64,000 nt of DNA. Origin: Erythrobacter sp. Alg231-14. GTDB taxonomy: Bacteria; Pseudomonadota; Alphaproteobacteria; Sphingomonadales; Sphingomonadaceae. The translations under genes were made by a program, and so were the position numbers. The stretch covers positions 868,001 through 932,000 of the forward strand of contig NZ_LT702999.1 of the NCBI RefSeq assembly GCF_900149685.1, in the 5' to 3' direction. The notes under the pieces were generated by a model, which saw nothing but the letters and a program-made list of their open reading frames with translations, did no database searches and was not told where the DNA came from. Positions 1 to 9,022 of this stretch are shown here, one piece after another; positions within the stretch are counted from its first letter, which is position 1, and the number at the start of each line of letters is the position of its first letter.

Positions 1-477
1 GGCCGCTATCTCCAACGCCTCCATTGCTTCGGCTTCAGCATCGCTGTGCACATGATCGTGCCCGGCCAAATGCAACAATCCATGAATGATCAGATGGACC
101 GCATGCGCTTCGATAGAGACGCCTTTCTCTTTGGCTTCGCGGGCGCAAGTTTCATACGCAAGCGCGATATCGCCTAACATTTCCGGCGGTCCGTCTGGCG
201 TTAGAGCCAGCAACGCATTGCGCTCCATCATCGGAAAACTAAGAACATTGGTCGGCTTGTCACGATCCCGCCATTCCCGGTTGAGCGCATGAACTTCTGC
301 ATCGGTCGTGAACAAAACGCTCACCAACAATTTGGGGTCGGCTTGGTCTGCAACCGTGGGGGCAATCTCAGGTGCAACACCACCTGCCGCTTTGGCGGCG
401 CGCTCTGCCAGGGTCTCCCAATCGCCCCATGCCTGCCTCGGAGCGGGCCATCCCTCCACATCAATTTCAAGCAGCAT
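1..477 (-). CDS. ybeY: Endoribonuclease YbeY (partial, 3' end beyond window)
   Basis: YbeY is a zinc-dependent endoribonuclease involved in 16S rRNA 3'-end maturation and 70S ribosome quality control. The start shown is an ATG reading MLLEIDVEGW. The gene stays open to the window edge, giving 159 codons, so only the C-terminus is missing. The diagnostic zinc motif HGLLHLAGHDH lies at residues 132-142, with metal ligands expected to be H132, H136 and H142. In most alphaproteobacteria ybeY follows phoH directly; here an MFS gene and a methyltransferase gene lie between them. The frame stays open upstream of the ATG, so a slightly longer N-terminus is possible, but the chosen start fits the family. 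Confidence 0.93.
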   Translation of the reverse strand, partial: MLLEIDVEGWPAPRQAWGDWETLAERAAKAAGGVAPEIAPTVADQADPKLLVSVLFTTDAEVHALNREWRDRDKPTNVLSFPMMERNALLALTPDGPPEMLGDIALAYETCAREAKEKGVSIEAHAVHLIIHGLLHLAGHDHVHSDAEAEAMEALEIAA

Positions 478-782
478 AAAGTGCAGCCCCAAATGGCAGG
501 ATGCCTCGCCCGTCAGGCGCGGCTTGCTGGTGCAGTGCTAAGATCGTGAAAACAGTCATCTCATCCGCCTTAGATCATTCCAGTCGCACTAGGAAAGCGG
601 CCATATCGCGCGAATGCTCATCACGGTGACCGTCATTCGTGGGGTGGAATATAAACTTCGCCTCATTTGTCTTTACCTCACAGGCAAATACGCAGAAGGT
701 GCAGGCCAAGAACAAAAAGAACTGCGACGCTAGGACCGGAAAACATCCGGCATGGCGCCGTTATGGGATCTGGGGGAAATTA
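478..782. other. Intergenic region between ybeY and the MFS gene
   Basis: These 305 bases separate two divergent genes and must hold promoters for both. I see no convincing coding frame, RNA gene or long repeat. A short inverted repeat (CCGGA-AAACA-TCCGG) lies near 737-751. A GGGGGAA Shine-Dalgarno-like run sits just before the MFS start at 783. Confidence 0.6.
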
Positions 783-2303
783 ATGGCCGAAGCATCGGTG
801 GCTACACCAAATCAAGCTGCTCCTGCGTCTGAAGGATTCGGAACGCCCGGCTATCGCGCTTATGTGCTCAGCGCATTGTTGGTCGTTTACATCTTCAACT
901 TTATCGACCGCACCATCATCAACATCCTGACTGAGCCGATCAAGCTCACATTCGGATTGGAAGATTGGCAGATGGGCTTGCTCGGCGGTCCAGCGTTTGC
1001 CGTTCTATACACCTTTATCGGCATCCCGATTGCGCGCGGCGCAGAACGGTACAATCGCGTTGCGATCATTGCCGCGGCTGTCGCGGTTTGGAGCTTGTTC
1101 ACCGCGCTTTGTGGCTTTGCCATGTCGTTTATGGTGCTGTTCCTGTTTCGGATCGGCGTTAGCATCGGCGAAGCGGGCTGCACCCCGCCCGCTCAATCGC
1201 TGATCGCGGATTACTTCGTACCATCTCGCCGCGCGACGGCGGTTTCTATCTACGCGCTCGGCGTGCCGCTCGGCGGGATGTTGGCGTCGATCTTTGGCGG
1301 GCAATTGGCCGGCCTTGACGGGGCGCAATACGGCGAATGGGTCAATGCGATTGGCATCGGATGGATGTTTGGCGATCTGGATTGGTCGCAAGTCGAAGGG
1401 TGGCGCGTTGCGTTCGTTCTGGTCGGCGTACCGGGCCTGCTATTGTCTCTGATCGTGTGGCGCAGCATTAAGGAGCCGCCGCGCGGCTACACCGACCCAA
1501 CCGCCCTACAGGGATTGGAGAAAGTGAGCTTTAGAGAAGCGCTTGCAGTCCTAAGCAAGAAACCCGCTTACCGGCATATTGTATTTGGGGCGATGCTCGC
1601 ATCTTTCGTTGGCTACGGCGTAGGGCAATTCACAACCTCGTTCCTGTTGCGGACGCACGGACTCACCATCCAAGAGGCCTCGCTGCTCTACGGCGTTGTT
1701 CTAGGTGTGATGGCGGCAATCGGTGTGTTCAGTTCGGGCTGGATTTCCGACAGGATTTCGAAAAAGCATCCCAATGCGCTGTCATGGCTGCCGGCTCTTG
1801 GCATGGGCGCATCGGTGCCGCTCTATGCGTTCGGCTTTTTGATGGAAAACCTGTGGTTGGCTGTTCCCGCTTTGATGATCGCGGCGATGATCCACTATTT
1901 CTACCTTGGGCCAATGTATGCGGTATCCAGCGGCGTCGTTGACAGCAGGATGCGCGCGACATCGGTCGCGATCACATTGTTCGTCGTGAACTTGCTCGGC
2001 TACGGCCTCGGCCCCCCGGTGATCGGTGTCCTTTCAACGGTGCTGAAAACTGCATTCCTTGACGGTCAGGCGCTTGGTCTGACGTTGGAGACTTGCAAAC
2101 CACTGCTGTCCATGGCGCCAGAGGCGAAATCGGCTCTGCAGGGCGCACAGCTCGAAGCGATGGAAGCGTGTTCAAGCGCTGAGGCGCGCGGCCTGCAATG
2201 GTCGATTGTTATCTTCAGCTGTGTGTATGGCTGGGCTGCGCTGCATTACCTTTTGGCGGGCCGCACACTGCAACGTGATATGGTGGCCAATTCCGCCGCC
2301 TAA
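783..2303 (+). CDS. MFS transporter, Spinster-like
   Basis: A 506-residue major facilitator protein of the Spinster-like group, inner membrane, substrate unknown. The first helix carries the NFIDRTIINIL motif typical of this group, and the loop after helix 2 has the basic MFS signature (ARGAERYNR). About twelve hydrophobic segments can be counted, with an acidic or polar insertion between helices 5 and 6 and another before the last helix. The ATG at 783 follows GGGGGAAATTA and is preferred over a start 48 codons upstream, because the extra residues are lysine-rich and unlike the family. It sits alone on this strand. A hairpin shared with the convergent methyltransferase gene follows its stop. 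Confidence 0.92.
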   Translation: MAEASVATPNQAAPASEGFGTPGYRAYVLSALLVVYIFNFIDRTIINILTEPIKLTFGLEDWQMGLLGGPAFAVLYTFIGIPIARGAERYNRVAIIAAAVAVWSLFTALCGFAMSFMVLFLFRIGVSIGEAGCTPPAQSLIADYFVPSRRATAVSIYALGVPLGGMLASIFGGQLAGLDGAQYGEWVNAIGIGWMFGDLDWSQVEGWRVAFVLVGVPGLLLSLIVWRSIKEPPRGYTDPTALQGLEKVSFREALAVLSKKPAYRHIVFGAMLASFVGYGVGQFTTSFLLRTHGLTIQEASLLYGVVLGVMAAIGVFSSGWISDRISKKHPNALSWLPALGMGASVPLYAFGFLMENLWLAVPALMIAAMIHYFYLGPMYAVSSGVVDSRMRATSVAITLFVVNLLGYGLGPPVIGVLSTVLKTAFLDGQALGLTLETCKPLLSMAPEAKSALQGAQLEAMEACSSAEARGLQWSIVIFSCVYGWAALHYLLAGRTLQRDMVANSAA

Positions 2304-2332
2304 GTGGCTAAATCGCCATGACCTAAGAAACT

Positions 2333-2360
2333 CCGGCGGGCCCATTATTGGGTCCGCCGG
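2333..2360. terminator. Bidirectional terminator hairpin
   Basis: Two 12-base arms (2333-2344 and 2349-2360) pair with a single G-T wobble around a TTAT loop. The hairpin lies exactly between the convergent MFS gene (stop at 2303) and the methyltransferase gene (stop at 2367). There is no long T-run, so it may act as a weak or two-way terminator. Confidence 0.7.
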
Positions 2361-2366
2361 CTAATG

Positions 2367-3332
2367 CTACAGCCTAAACTCTGCAATCGCGACAAAGGGC
2401 CCGTTCTTGTTTGCACCGCCCAAACATTGATGGTGGCCCAATCCCACGTCATTCCCATCGGCAAACCGTTTGAGTGTGTCATCGGGATTGGAGGCAAAAT
2501 CCAAACCGAAATTCATGGTTTCACCGGTCATTTCCAATGACCAACCGATTGCCTTGCCCTTCGCAAATTTCACGAAACGCTGCGAATACAGATCAGTCAA
2601 AACAACACTGCCTGCGGGAGCGATGTTTTTGAGAGAAGCGATCGTCGCCTTCACCGCATCTTCGGGCAAATACAGCGTGACCCCTTCCCATAGAAAGATC
2701 GTCGCTTTCTCCCGGTCAAAATCGGTGGCCAAAAGGGCATCGGACCAATCGCGATCCCCAAAATCGACCTCAACAAATTGCACATGTCCGGCATCAATTT
2801 GAGCCTGTTCTAACGATGCAGTTTTGTGCGCTTGGGTGAGAGGCTCATCAAGCTCGTAAATCGCCAAACCGCTTTGTTTCAACGGGCCATAGGCCCGCGT
2901 ATCCAAACCCGCGCCCAGGATAACCAATTGCGCACAGGATTCTGCATTCGTTGAAATCAGGGCATCGAATTCGACAGTTCTGGATGGCACCAAATTCGTA
3001 AGTTTGGCGTTTTCGGGCGACGGTATTGTCGGATACAAGAACGGCATCCGAAACAACTTGCTGACGATCCATATCGGAAAGAGAGCGAGCCAAAGGCCGA
3101 AGACCGAATTGTTGGGAATGGCGTCGGCCAATTTCCGTGCGGCCGCGTCTTTTCGCAATCCAAAGGCATCCATCGCCCATCGGCCATTTATGATCTCAAC
3201 GGCGGTTTGAGATACGCCCAGCTGGCTGCTGATCACTAGCTGACGATAGCCAACGATCATTGATCCCAGAATTGTGAGCGGCAACCACACAATCTGCAGC
3301 GGAACAAAGATCAAAACCGCGAGAATTTTCAT
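2367..3332 (-). CDS. Class I SAM-dependent methyltransferase, leucine carboxyl methyltransferase-like family
   Basis: A 321-residue protein of the TIGR00027 / LCM-type methyltransferase family. The SAM-binding segment is QLVILGAGLDTRAYG, followed by the acidic strand YELDEP. The N-terminus is unusual: about 35 hydrophobic residues (MKILAVLIFVPLQIVWLPL) suggest membrane association. The start is set by AGGAGG eight bases before the ATG at 3332; an upstream start would run into phoH. It lies 22 bases after the phoH stop on the same strand, so it is probably co-transcribed with miaB-phoH. Substrate unknown. Confidence 0.9.
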   Translation of the reverse strand: MKILAVLIFVPLQIVWLPLTILGSMIVGYRQLVISSQLGVSQTAVEIINGRWAMDAFGLRKDAAARKLADAIPNNSVFGLWLALFPIWIVSKLFRMPFLYPTIPSPENAKLTNLVPSRTVEFDALISTNAESCAQLVILGAGLDTRAYGPLKQSGLAIYELDEPLTQAHKTASLEQAQIDAGHVQFVEVDFGDRDWSDALLATDFDREKATIFLWEGVTLYLPEDAVKATIASLKNIAPAGSVVLTDLYSQRFVKFAKGKAIGWSLEMTGETMNFGLDFASNPDDTLKRFADGNDVGLGHHQCLGGANKNGPFVAIAEFRL

Positions 3333-3354
3333 GTAATCCTCCTGCGAGCCCCCC

Positions 3355-4404
3355 CTACCCTTCGTATGCCTCAACGATGCGTCCAACGATGGGATGCCGC
3401 ACGACATCGGCGGCGCTAAATCGGATCGTGCCGAACCCTTCGGTCCCCTCCAATTTGTCAACCGCATCGGCAAGGCCGCTCATCCGGTCGCCGCCGGGAA
3501 TATCGACTTGTCGAGGATCGCCGCACACCACCATCCGGCTGTTTTGACCAAACCGGGTGAGAAACATTTTCATCTGTTCGCGCGTGGTGTTTTGAGCCTC
3601 ATCCAAAATCACAAATGCATCGGCCAATGTGCGGCCGCGCATAAACGCGATTGGGGCTATCTCAATCTCTCCAGAGGCGATGCGGCGCTCCACCTGTTCG
3701 GGCGGCATGCAATCGTTCAATGCATCGTAGAGCGGGCGCAAATATGGATCGACTTTGTCTTTCATATCACCGGGCAGAAAGCCGAGCTTCTCCCCCGCCT
3801 CAACCGCCGGGCGCGACAGGATCAACCGCTGGACACTGCCGCTGATCAATTGGCTCACCGCTTGTGCCACGGCAAGATAGGTCTTACCCGTCCCCGCGGG
3901 CCCCAACGCAAAGATAATATCATCGCGGACAAGGCTGCGCATATAGGTCGTTTGCGTGTTGGATCGCGGCACAATCGTTTTGCGCCGGGTGCGGATCATA
4001 ATCGGCGGCTCTTTCTTATCCGCCGAAACAATCCCGTCCAATGTCGGTTCATTCGTTGCCATCGCCGATTGCGCGATCAACGCCTCAATCGCACCTGCGT
4101 CCAAATCCTGCCCCATGGCCAACCGGTCATACATGCTGGTGAGGGTGTCGCGCGCATGGGCGACGGCGTCCTCAGGCCCTTCGATCATGACCTTGTCGCC
4201 GCGAGCATGGATAAAGACGCCGATGCGGTTTTCAACCTGAACCAAATTGGCGTCAAACTGGCCAAACAAAGCGGTCAGGAGCGATTGGTTTTCGAAGCTG
4301 ACTTCGGCCTGAGCGCGTCTCGCATGGATGGGACGCGGTGGGTCGGAAAGAATGGGATCGGGCAATGCGGCCGGATCGATGGCATTGGTTGGGCGACGGC
4401 TCAT
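3355..4404 (-). CDS. phoH: PhoH family ATPase
   Basis: A PhoH-like P-loop ATPase of 349 residues, often linked with YbeY in RNA metabolism. Walker A is GPAGTGKT at about residue 168 and Walker B is VILDEAQN at about residue 266. The N-terminal third resembles the nucleic-acid-binding part common to this family. The ATG at 4404 (MSRRPTNAID) is chosen. An AGGAG lies 16 bases upstream, which is rather far, and an in-frame start 16 codons earlier is possible. It follows miaB with a gap of about 130 bases. The usual partner ybeY is displaced by two genes. Confidence 0.95.
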   Translation of the reverse strand: MSRRPTNAIDPAALPDPILSDPPRPIHARRAQAEVSFENQSLLTALFGQFDANLVQVENRIGVFIHARGDKVMIEGPEDAVAHARDTLTSMYDRLAMGQDLDAGAIEALIAQSAMATNEPTLDGIVSADKKEPPIMIRTRRKTIVPRSNTQTTYMRSLVRDDIIFALGPAGTGKTYLAVAQAVSQLISGSVQRLILSRPAVEAGEKLGFLPGDMKDKVDPYLRPLYDALNDCMPPEQVERRIASGEIEIAPIAFMRGRTLADAFVILDEAQNTTREQMKMFLTRFGQNSRMVVCGDPRQVDIPGGDRMSGLADAVDKLEGTEGFGTIRFSAADVVRHPIVGRIVEAYEG

Positions 4405-4537
4405 AGTTGTGCGCGAATTCTCCTGTACTTCGATTCGAAAAGGTAAGCACACGCCGCGTCAAAGCAAGCAGTGAGGGTATTCACAGCGGTGGAAAGTCAC
4501 CGAAGTGTCGCTCAAAAGCACACAGAGTGTCGCAAAG

Positions 4538-5890
4538 CTATTTGCGCAGCACACCCTGCACCGAATTCGCGCCGGCTTCGATGACATCAACTTCGACCAT
4601 GTCGCCGATCTGCGCATCGCCTTCGAACCAGATTGATTGCAGCCACGGCGATTTGCCCAGCCATTGGCCTTCCAATTTGCCTTTGCGTTCAACCAGCAAG
4701 CTGCATGTCGTGCCGACAGTGTTCGCATTGAAGGCGAGTTGGTCGCGGTTGATGCTCGCTTGAAGCCGCTGAAGCCGTTCATCCATCACTTCGCGCGCGA
4801 TTTGATTGTCCATTGTAGCCGCCGGGGTTCCGGGACGCGGGGAATATTTAAAGCTGTAGGCTTGCGCGTAGCGGACCTCATCCACCAAGCTCAACGTCTC
4901 TTCGAATTCAGCGTCGGTTTCACCAGGAAAGCCAACAATGAAATCGCCCGATAGCGCCATATCGGGCCGCGCTTCGCGCATTTTTTCAAGCAGTTTCAGA
5001 TACCCTTGCGCCGTGTGTTGGCGGTTCATTGCTTTCAACACCCGGTCGCTGCCCGATTGCACGGGTAGGTGCAGATACGGCATCAACTTATCAACCTCTG
5101 CATGGGCGGCAATAAGCCCCGGTGTAAAGTCGTTGGGATGGCTGGTCGTGTACCGAATACGCTGCAAATCCGGTATTTTGGCCAACTCTCTTATCAAGCC
5201 ATCGAGGCCAATCGCGCGACCTTTGTCATCCTCATGCGACCACGCATTCACATTCTGCCCCAGCAAAGTAATCTCGCGCGCGCCGCTATCGATTAGGCGC
5301 TTTGCCTCTTCGATCAAGCCGGTGAACGGCCGGGAAATTTCCGCGCCGCGTGTGTAAGGGACAACGCAATAAGTGCAGAATTTGTCGCACCCTTCCTGAA
5401 CCGTTAGAAATGCCGAAGGCGCGCGACGCTTGCGGGTCGGTAGCGCGCCAAATTTTGCGATTGCTGGCATATCGGTGTCGGTGGACCGTTTGCCCTTCAC
5501 GGCATTGTCCACCATGTCCGGCAGGCGGTGATAGGCTTGAGGGCCGACAACCATCGACACGGCCGGTGCGCGCGTCATGATCTCTTCGCCCTCAGCCTGA
5601 GCCACACATCCAGCGACCGCAATCATCGGCGCTTTTTCCTGCGTCTTACCCTTGGTGAGACGGCCAATGTCCGAATAAATCTTCTCCGCCGCCTTTTCGC
5701 GAATGTGGCATGTGTTGAGCACGACCAAATCAGCGTCCTCTCCTTCGGGTGCGGCGGACATACCTTGTTCGTCCAACATTTCGCCCATCCGTTCGCCATC
5801 ATAGACGTTCATCTGACAGCCGAAGCTTTTGACGCGATAGGTCTTGGGGCGCTCATTCGGCGCGATGCGGGGCTCTGTGGTCGGTTTCAT
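4538..5890 (-). CDS. miaB: tRNA-2-methylthio-N6-dimethylallyladenosine synthase MiaB
   Basis: MiaB is a radical-SAM methylthiotransferase that adds a methylthio group to i6A37 of tRNA. Three parts are visible in order. The N-terminal UPF0004 domain has cluster cysteines in FGCQMN (C25), NTCHIR and AGCVAQ. The radical SAM core has CDKFCTYC. A C-terminal TRAM domain ends VDVIEAGANSVQGVLRK. Length is 450 residues, normal for the family. The ATG at 5890 is favoured because AGGTG lies nine bases upstream; a GTG four codons earlier (5902) is an alternative. The gene heads the miaB-phoH-methyltransferase run. Confidence 0.97.
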   Translation of the reverse strand: MKPTTEPRIAPNERPKTYRVKSFGCQMNVYDGERMGEMLDEQGMSAAPEGEDADLVVLNTCHIREKAAEKIYSDIGRLTKGKTQEKAPMIAVAGCVAQAEGEEIMTRAPAVSMVVGPQAYHRLPDMVDNAVKGKRSTDTDMPAIAKFGALPTRKRRAPSAFLTVQEGCDKFCTYCVVPYTRGAEISRPFTGLIEEAKRLIDSGAREITLLGQNVNAWSHEDDKGRAIGLDGLIRELAKIPDLQRIRYTTSHPNDFTPGLIAAHAEVDKLMPYLHLPVQSGSDRVLKAMNRQHTAQGYLKLLEKMREARPDMALSGDFIVGFPGETDAEFEETLSLVDEVRYAQAYSFKYSPRPGTPAATMDNQIAREVMDERLQRLQASINRDQLAFNANTVGTTCSLLVERKGKLEGQWLGKSPWLQSIWFEGDAQIGDMVEVDVIEAGANSVQGVLRK

Positions 5891-5924
5891 TATGCCGCGC
5901 ACCTAGCGGGAAGCGGGACGGACA

Positions 5925-6866
5925 TCAATTTGAGTCTTCATTGTCGCTGTCATCCCGTCGCGCCCGATGCGCGCATGGTTCGGTCGGGCGATATTCGGCG
6001 CCGGGGTGCGGTTTGTTTGCGTCGCCGCATTCGACCATAGGCCGCATCACGCCGTTGGCCTGCACAACTTCGCCTGCTTCGTTATCGCCGTAAGCCGCAA
6101 TCCAGACAATGCAATCGGCCAGCGGGCGAATTTTGTGTTTGGTAAAGCTGCCGTTTTCTGGCCCGCAATTCAGCGTGAACACATCCGCCGCCGGGGCCGC
6201 GTCGTATTTGGCGAAGCGGCGCAGCACTTCGCCGCGCTCATTGAATACCGTGCGGCGCACATCATTGGTCATCGCGTCGCCGCCGTAAAATGGCGATGTG
6301 TTGAACATGTAGGCGCGCACTTCGGGGTGCTTCATCGACACTTCTGTAGCGAGAGCCCCGCCCAGCGAGTGGCCGACAACGATCCATGGAATGTCGTCGG
6401 AGAATTCTTCGCGCGCCTGCTCTGCCTCAAAATATTTGAGCGCTAGGTCGATCTGATCGTTGCGCAACGTCCCATAGAAAATGTCGGTGAACCCGTCGAA
6501 ATCGGTGCCACGGAACGCCATAATGCGCGCCACAGGCACGCGGGTCGTATCACCATCGGTTCCTTCTGCGAATTGTGCAAACAGCTCATAACCAAAGCCC
6601 TTATTCGTATCCTCTTCGGCGATGTCTAGCCGATCGAGCGGCGTCATTGTGGGCCCGATATCTTCGTAGAGATCATCATCCCCGGTGTAGGCGTTGGTGG
6701 CAGCGATGGCATAGGGATAGGCATCCACAGCAGCATCGCGCACAAAGGCGCACCACCCGCCCGCTTCCATGCGGCAGGGGCTGCGCGATTGGGATATGTC
6801 GGGGTAAGTGACGCAAGCAGAAAGCGTGAGCCCAAGGACCGATAGAATGAGGGGGCGTAATTTCAT
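5925..6866 (-). CDS. Putative lipoprotein lipase/esterase (class 3 lipase-like alpha/beta hydrolase)
   Basis: A 313-residue exported hydrolase. A signal peptide ends in a lipobox (LTLSAC, lipidated C18), so it should be membrane-anchored on the periplasmic side or in the outer membrane. The nucleophile elbow GHSLGG has Ser167. The preceding segment IMAFRGTDFDGFTD matches the oxyanion region of fungal-type class 3 lipases, and the catalytic Asp and His are expected further on. Four or more cysteines lie in the mature part (CGPENG, ADCIVW, VECGD, EPCAH), which could form disulfides. It ends 34 bases before miaB. The substrate cannot be told from sequence. Confidence 0.82.
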   Translation of the reverse strand: MKLRPLILSVLGLTLSACVTYPDISQSRSPCRMEAGGWCAFVRDAAVDAYPYAIAATNAYTGDDDLYEDIGPTMTPLDRLDIAEEDTNKGFGYELFAQFAEGTDGDTTRVPVARIMAFRGTDFDGFTDIFYGTLRNDQIDLALKYFEAEQAREEFSDDIPWIVVGHSLGGALATEVSMKHPEVRAYMFNTSPFYGGDAMTNDVRRTVFNERGEVLRRFAKYDAAPAADVFTLNCGPENGSFTKHKIRPLADCIVWIAAYGDNEAGEVVQANGVMRPMVECGDANKPHPGAEYRPTEPCAHRARRDDSDNEDSN

Positions 6867-6908
6867 GGTGCCAGGTATCTAAGTGATCTTGTCAAAGAGC
6901 TTAACGAA

Positions 6909-6934
6909 AAAGGGCGGCACGTTGGCCGCCCTTT
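6909..6934 (-). terminator. Rho-independent terminator of the cyclophilin gene
   Basis: Perfect 10-base arms (AAAGGGCGGC and its complement) surround a 6-base loop. Read on the minus strand, the stem is followed by a run of T. It lies about 20 bases after the cyclophilin stop and before the lipase start. Confidence 0.85.
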
Positions 6935-6955
6935 GTACAACGATTATTGATTGGC

Positions 6956-7417
6956 TTAGGCAACAGTGGCCTTAACAATCTTGCCCGGTGCTTGGGGTGG
7001 TTCACCCTTTGGCAGGGCGTGGACGTGTTCCATGCCGCTCTTCACATTGCCCCAAACGGTGTATTGTCCGTCGAGGAATTCTGCGTCTTCGAAGCAAATG
7101 AAGAACTGGCTGTTGGCGCTGTCTGGCATTTGCGAACGCGCCATGGAGCATGTGCCTTCGCTGTGCGGTTCGGCGTTGAATTCCGCCTTAAGGTCAGGCT
7201 TGTCGCTGCCGCCCATGCCGGTGCCGGTTGGGTCGCCGCCTTGGGCCATAAATCCGGGGATCACGCGGTGGAACACCACGCCATCGTAAAAGCCTTCTTG
7301 AGCCAATTCGGTGATGCGCGCGACGTGACCGGGGGCCAGATCGGGGCGCAGTGTGATCACGACGTCTTTGCCTTCACCGTCTCCGGTGTCGAGTGTGAAG
7401 GTGAGTGTATCGGCCAT
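6956..7417 (-). CDS. Peptidyl-prolyl cis-trans isomerase, cyclophilin type
   Basis: A 153-residue cytoplasmic cyclophilin that speeds up proline isomerisation. The active-site signature FHRVIPGFMAQGGDPTGTG is present with catalytic Arg, and NSQFFICFEDAEFLDGQYT continues the conserved core. There is no signal peptide, so it is the PpiB-like cytoplasmic type. The start at 7417 (MADTLTF) follows AAAGGAG at a normal distance; an upstream in-frame ATG adds residues unlike the family. A terminator follows the gene and a plausible promoter precedes it. Confidence 0.96.
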   Translation of the reverse strand: MADTLTFTLDTGDGEGKDVVITLRPDLAPGHVARITELAQEGFYDGVVFHRVIPGFMAQGGDPTGTGMGGSDKPDLKAEFNAEPHSEGTCSMARSQMPDSANSQFFICFEDAEFLDGQYTVWGNVKSGMEHVHALPKGEPPQAPGKIVKATVA

Positions 7418-7445
7418 TTTGGAATCTCCTTTGAATTTGCACACG

Positions 7446-7473
7446 CATATAATGGCTGTCGCGCGCATGTCAC
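7446..7473 (-). promoter_or_regulatory. Possible sigma-70 promoter of the cyclophilin gene
   Basis: On the minus strand, GTGACA (7468-7473) and TATATG (7446-7451) are 16 bases apart. A start about seven bases downstream would give a leader of roughly 20 bases containing the AGGAG site. Based on consensus resemblance only. Confidence 0.35.
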
Positions 7474-7542
7474 CCGGTAGGTTGATGCACGCAGGCTTTT
7501 GAACCGCTTGCTTTTGAGAGATGGCTGCCTAAACCACTCGAC

Positions 7543-8991
7543 ATGGCCGACCTCGAAGAAACCCTGTTGGTGGAAGACCGCCCGGTTAACGAGGAAGACG
7601 TGCGTCCCGATGATCGCGTGGATGATGAACGTCATGACGAGGAAAACCGCCTAAAACCCGAATATGTGAGCGCCGTCGAAGACGCGTTGGATGCCGGCGA
7701 CACGGCGGCGGTTTATGAATTGGTTGAACCGTTGCATCCGGCCGATATCGCCGATTTGCTCGAATTATTCGGTTCCGATGATCGCGCTCTTTTGGCTGCG
7801 GCAATCACCGATTTGATGAGTTCCGAAGTGGTCGCGGAGTTGAACGACCACGTTCGCGAATTGATGATGGAGGCCCTGGCCCCCGCCGATGTCGCGACCA
7901 TCGCTGAAGAGCTGGAAACCGATGATGCGGTTCAGCTGCTCGAAGATCTGGACGAGGACGACCAAAAGGCGATCATCGCCGAATTGGAGCCGGAGACGCA
8001 GGCCGCCGTCGAAAGCGCCCTATCCTATCCAGAGGAGACTGCGGGCCGGTTGATGAACCGCCATGTTATGGCGGTGCCCGAACATCTGACCGTTGGCGAT
8101 TTGATCGATTACCTGCGCACTGATGGGGATTTGGAGCACGACTTTTTTGAAGTCTTTGTAATTGATGCATCCCATCACCCGGTGGGCACCTGTTCGCTCA
8201 ATTGGATTTTGACGTCCCCGCGCTCGATCAAATTGACCGACGTGATGAAACGCGACCAAACCTTGATCCCAGTTTCCATGGATCAGGAAGAAGTCGCCCT
8301 GATGTTCCAAAAATACGCGCTGATTTCTGCCGCTGTCGTCGATGACAGCGGTCGATTGGTGGGGCAGATGACAGTGGATGACATCGTCCACATCATCTCC
8401 GAAGAAGCCGGCGAAGATGCCCTGCTGTTGTCCGGGGCAGGCGACGGCGACATCAACGAGCCGATCAAAGAAGCCTATTCCAGCCGCGTGAGGTGGCTGG
8501 TCGCGAATTTGGGCACGGCGGTGGTCGCCTCGCTCATCATCGCGTTTTTCGGTGCCGCGATTGAGGAACTCGTTGCGCTTGCCGTGCTGATGCCGATTGT
8601 CGCCAGCATTGGCGGCAATGCCGGCACGCAAACGATGGCCGTCGCCGTTCGCGCGATAGCCACCAACCAATTGACGCGGGCCAACACATGGCGGATCGTC
8701 TGGCGCGAATTGCGGGTCGCTCTGTTGAATGGCGTCACGATTGCGGTTCTGATCGGGATCGCAGCAGGCGCGCTCTATTCCCCGATGATGGGTCTGGTGA
8801 TTGCCGCAGCGATGGTGTTGAACATCGCGGTTGCGGGCCTTGCCGGAGTGCTTGTGCCGGTGATGTTTGAACGATTGGATCAAGATCCGGCGGTCGCGTC
8901 CTCCGTATTTGTGACGATGATTACCGATTCCATGGGATTCCTCGCCTTTTTGGGCCTCGCGGTTGTGAGTGGGCTGGCCCCGCTGGGTTGA
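7543..8991 (+). CDS. mgtE: Magnesium transporter MgtE
   Basis: A 482-residue MgtE-type Mg2+ channel/transporter of the inner membrane. In order: an acidic N-terminal extension (about 1-40), the superhelical N domain (about 45-160, with ELVEPLHPADIADLLELF), a CBS pair (about 165-295, with TAGRLMNRHVMAVPE and VVDDSGRLVGQMTVDDIV), a connecting helix, and five membrane segments (about 315-482). The pore signature ASIGGNAGTQTMAV is present. In this family, cytosolic Mg2+ bound to the acidic N and CBS domains closes the pore. The gene stands alone, divergent from the cyclophilin gene. Confidence 0.96.
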   Translation: MADLEETLLVEDRPVNEEDVRPDDRVDDERHDEENRLKPEYVSAVEDALDAGDTAAVYELVEPLHPADIADLLELFGSDDRALLAAAITDLMSSEVVAELNDHVRELMMEALAPADVATIAEELETDDAVQLLEDLDEDDQKAIIAELEPETQAAVESALSYPEETAGRLMNRHVMAVPEHLTVGDLIDYLRTDGDLEHDFFEVFVIDASHHPVGTCSLNWILTSPRSIKLTDVMKRDQTLIPVSMDQEEVALMFQKYALISAAVVDDSGRLVGQMTVDDIVHIISEEAGEDALLLSGAGDGDINEPIKEAYSSRVRWLVANLGTAVVASLIIAFFGAAIEELVALAVLMPIVASIGGNAGTQTMAVAVRAIATNQLTRANTWRIVWRELRVALLNGVTIAVLIGIAAGALYSPMMGLVIAAAMVLNIAVAGLAGVLVPVMFERLDQDPAVASSVFVTMITDSMGFLAFLGLAVVSGLAPLG

Positions 8992-9022
8992 GGGCTCGCG
9001 CGCTCCGCACTATCTTGGCTCC

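Noticed and set aside
3333-3473. A longer start for the methyltransferase gene
   Set aside because: It would overlap phoH coding sequence, and AGGAGG before 3332 clearly sets the start.
3394-4446. Long plus-strand frame opposite phoH (350 residues)
   Set aside because: It is antisense to a clear PhoH gene, has an Arg/His-rich composition with no family signature, and arises from the codon bias of the real strand.
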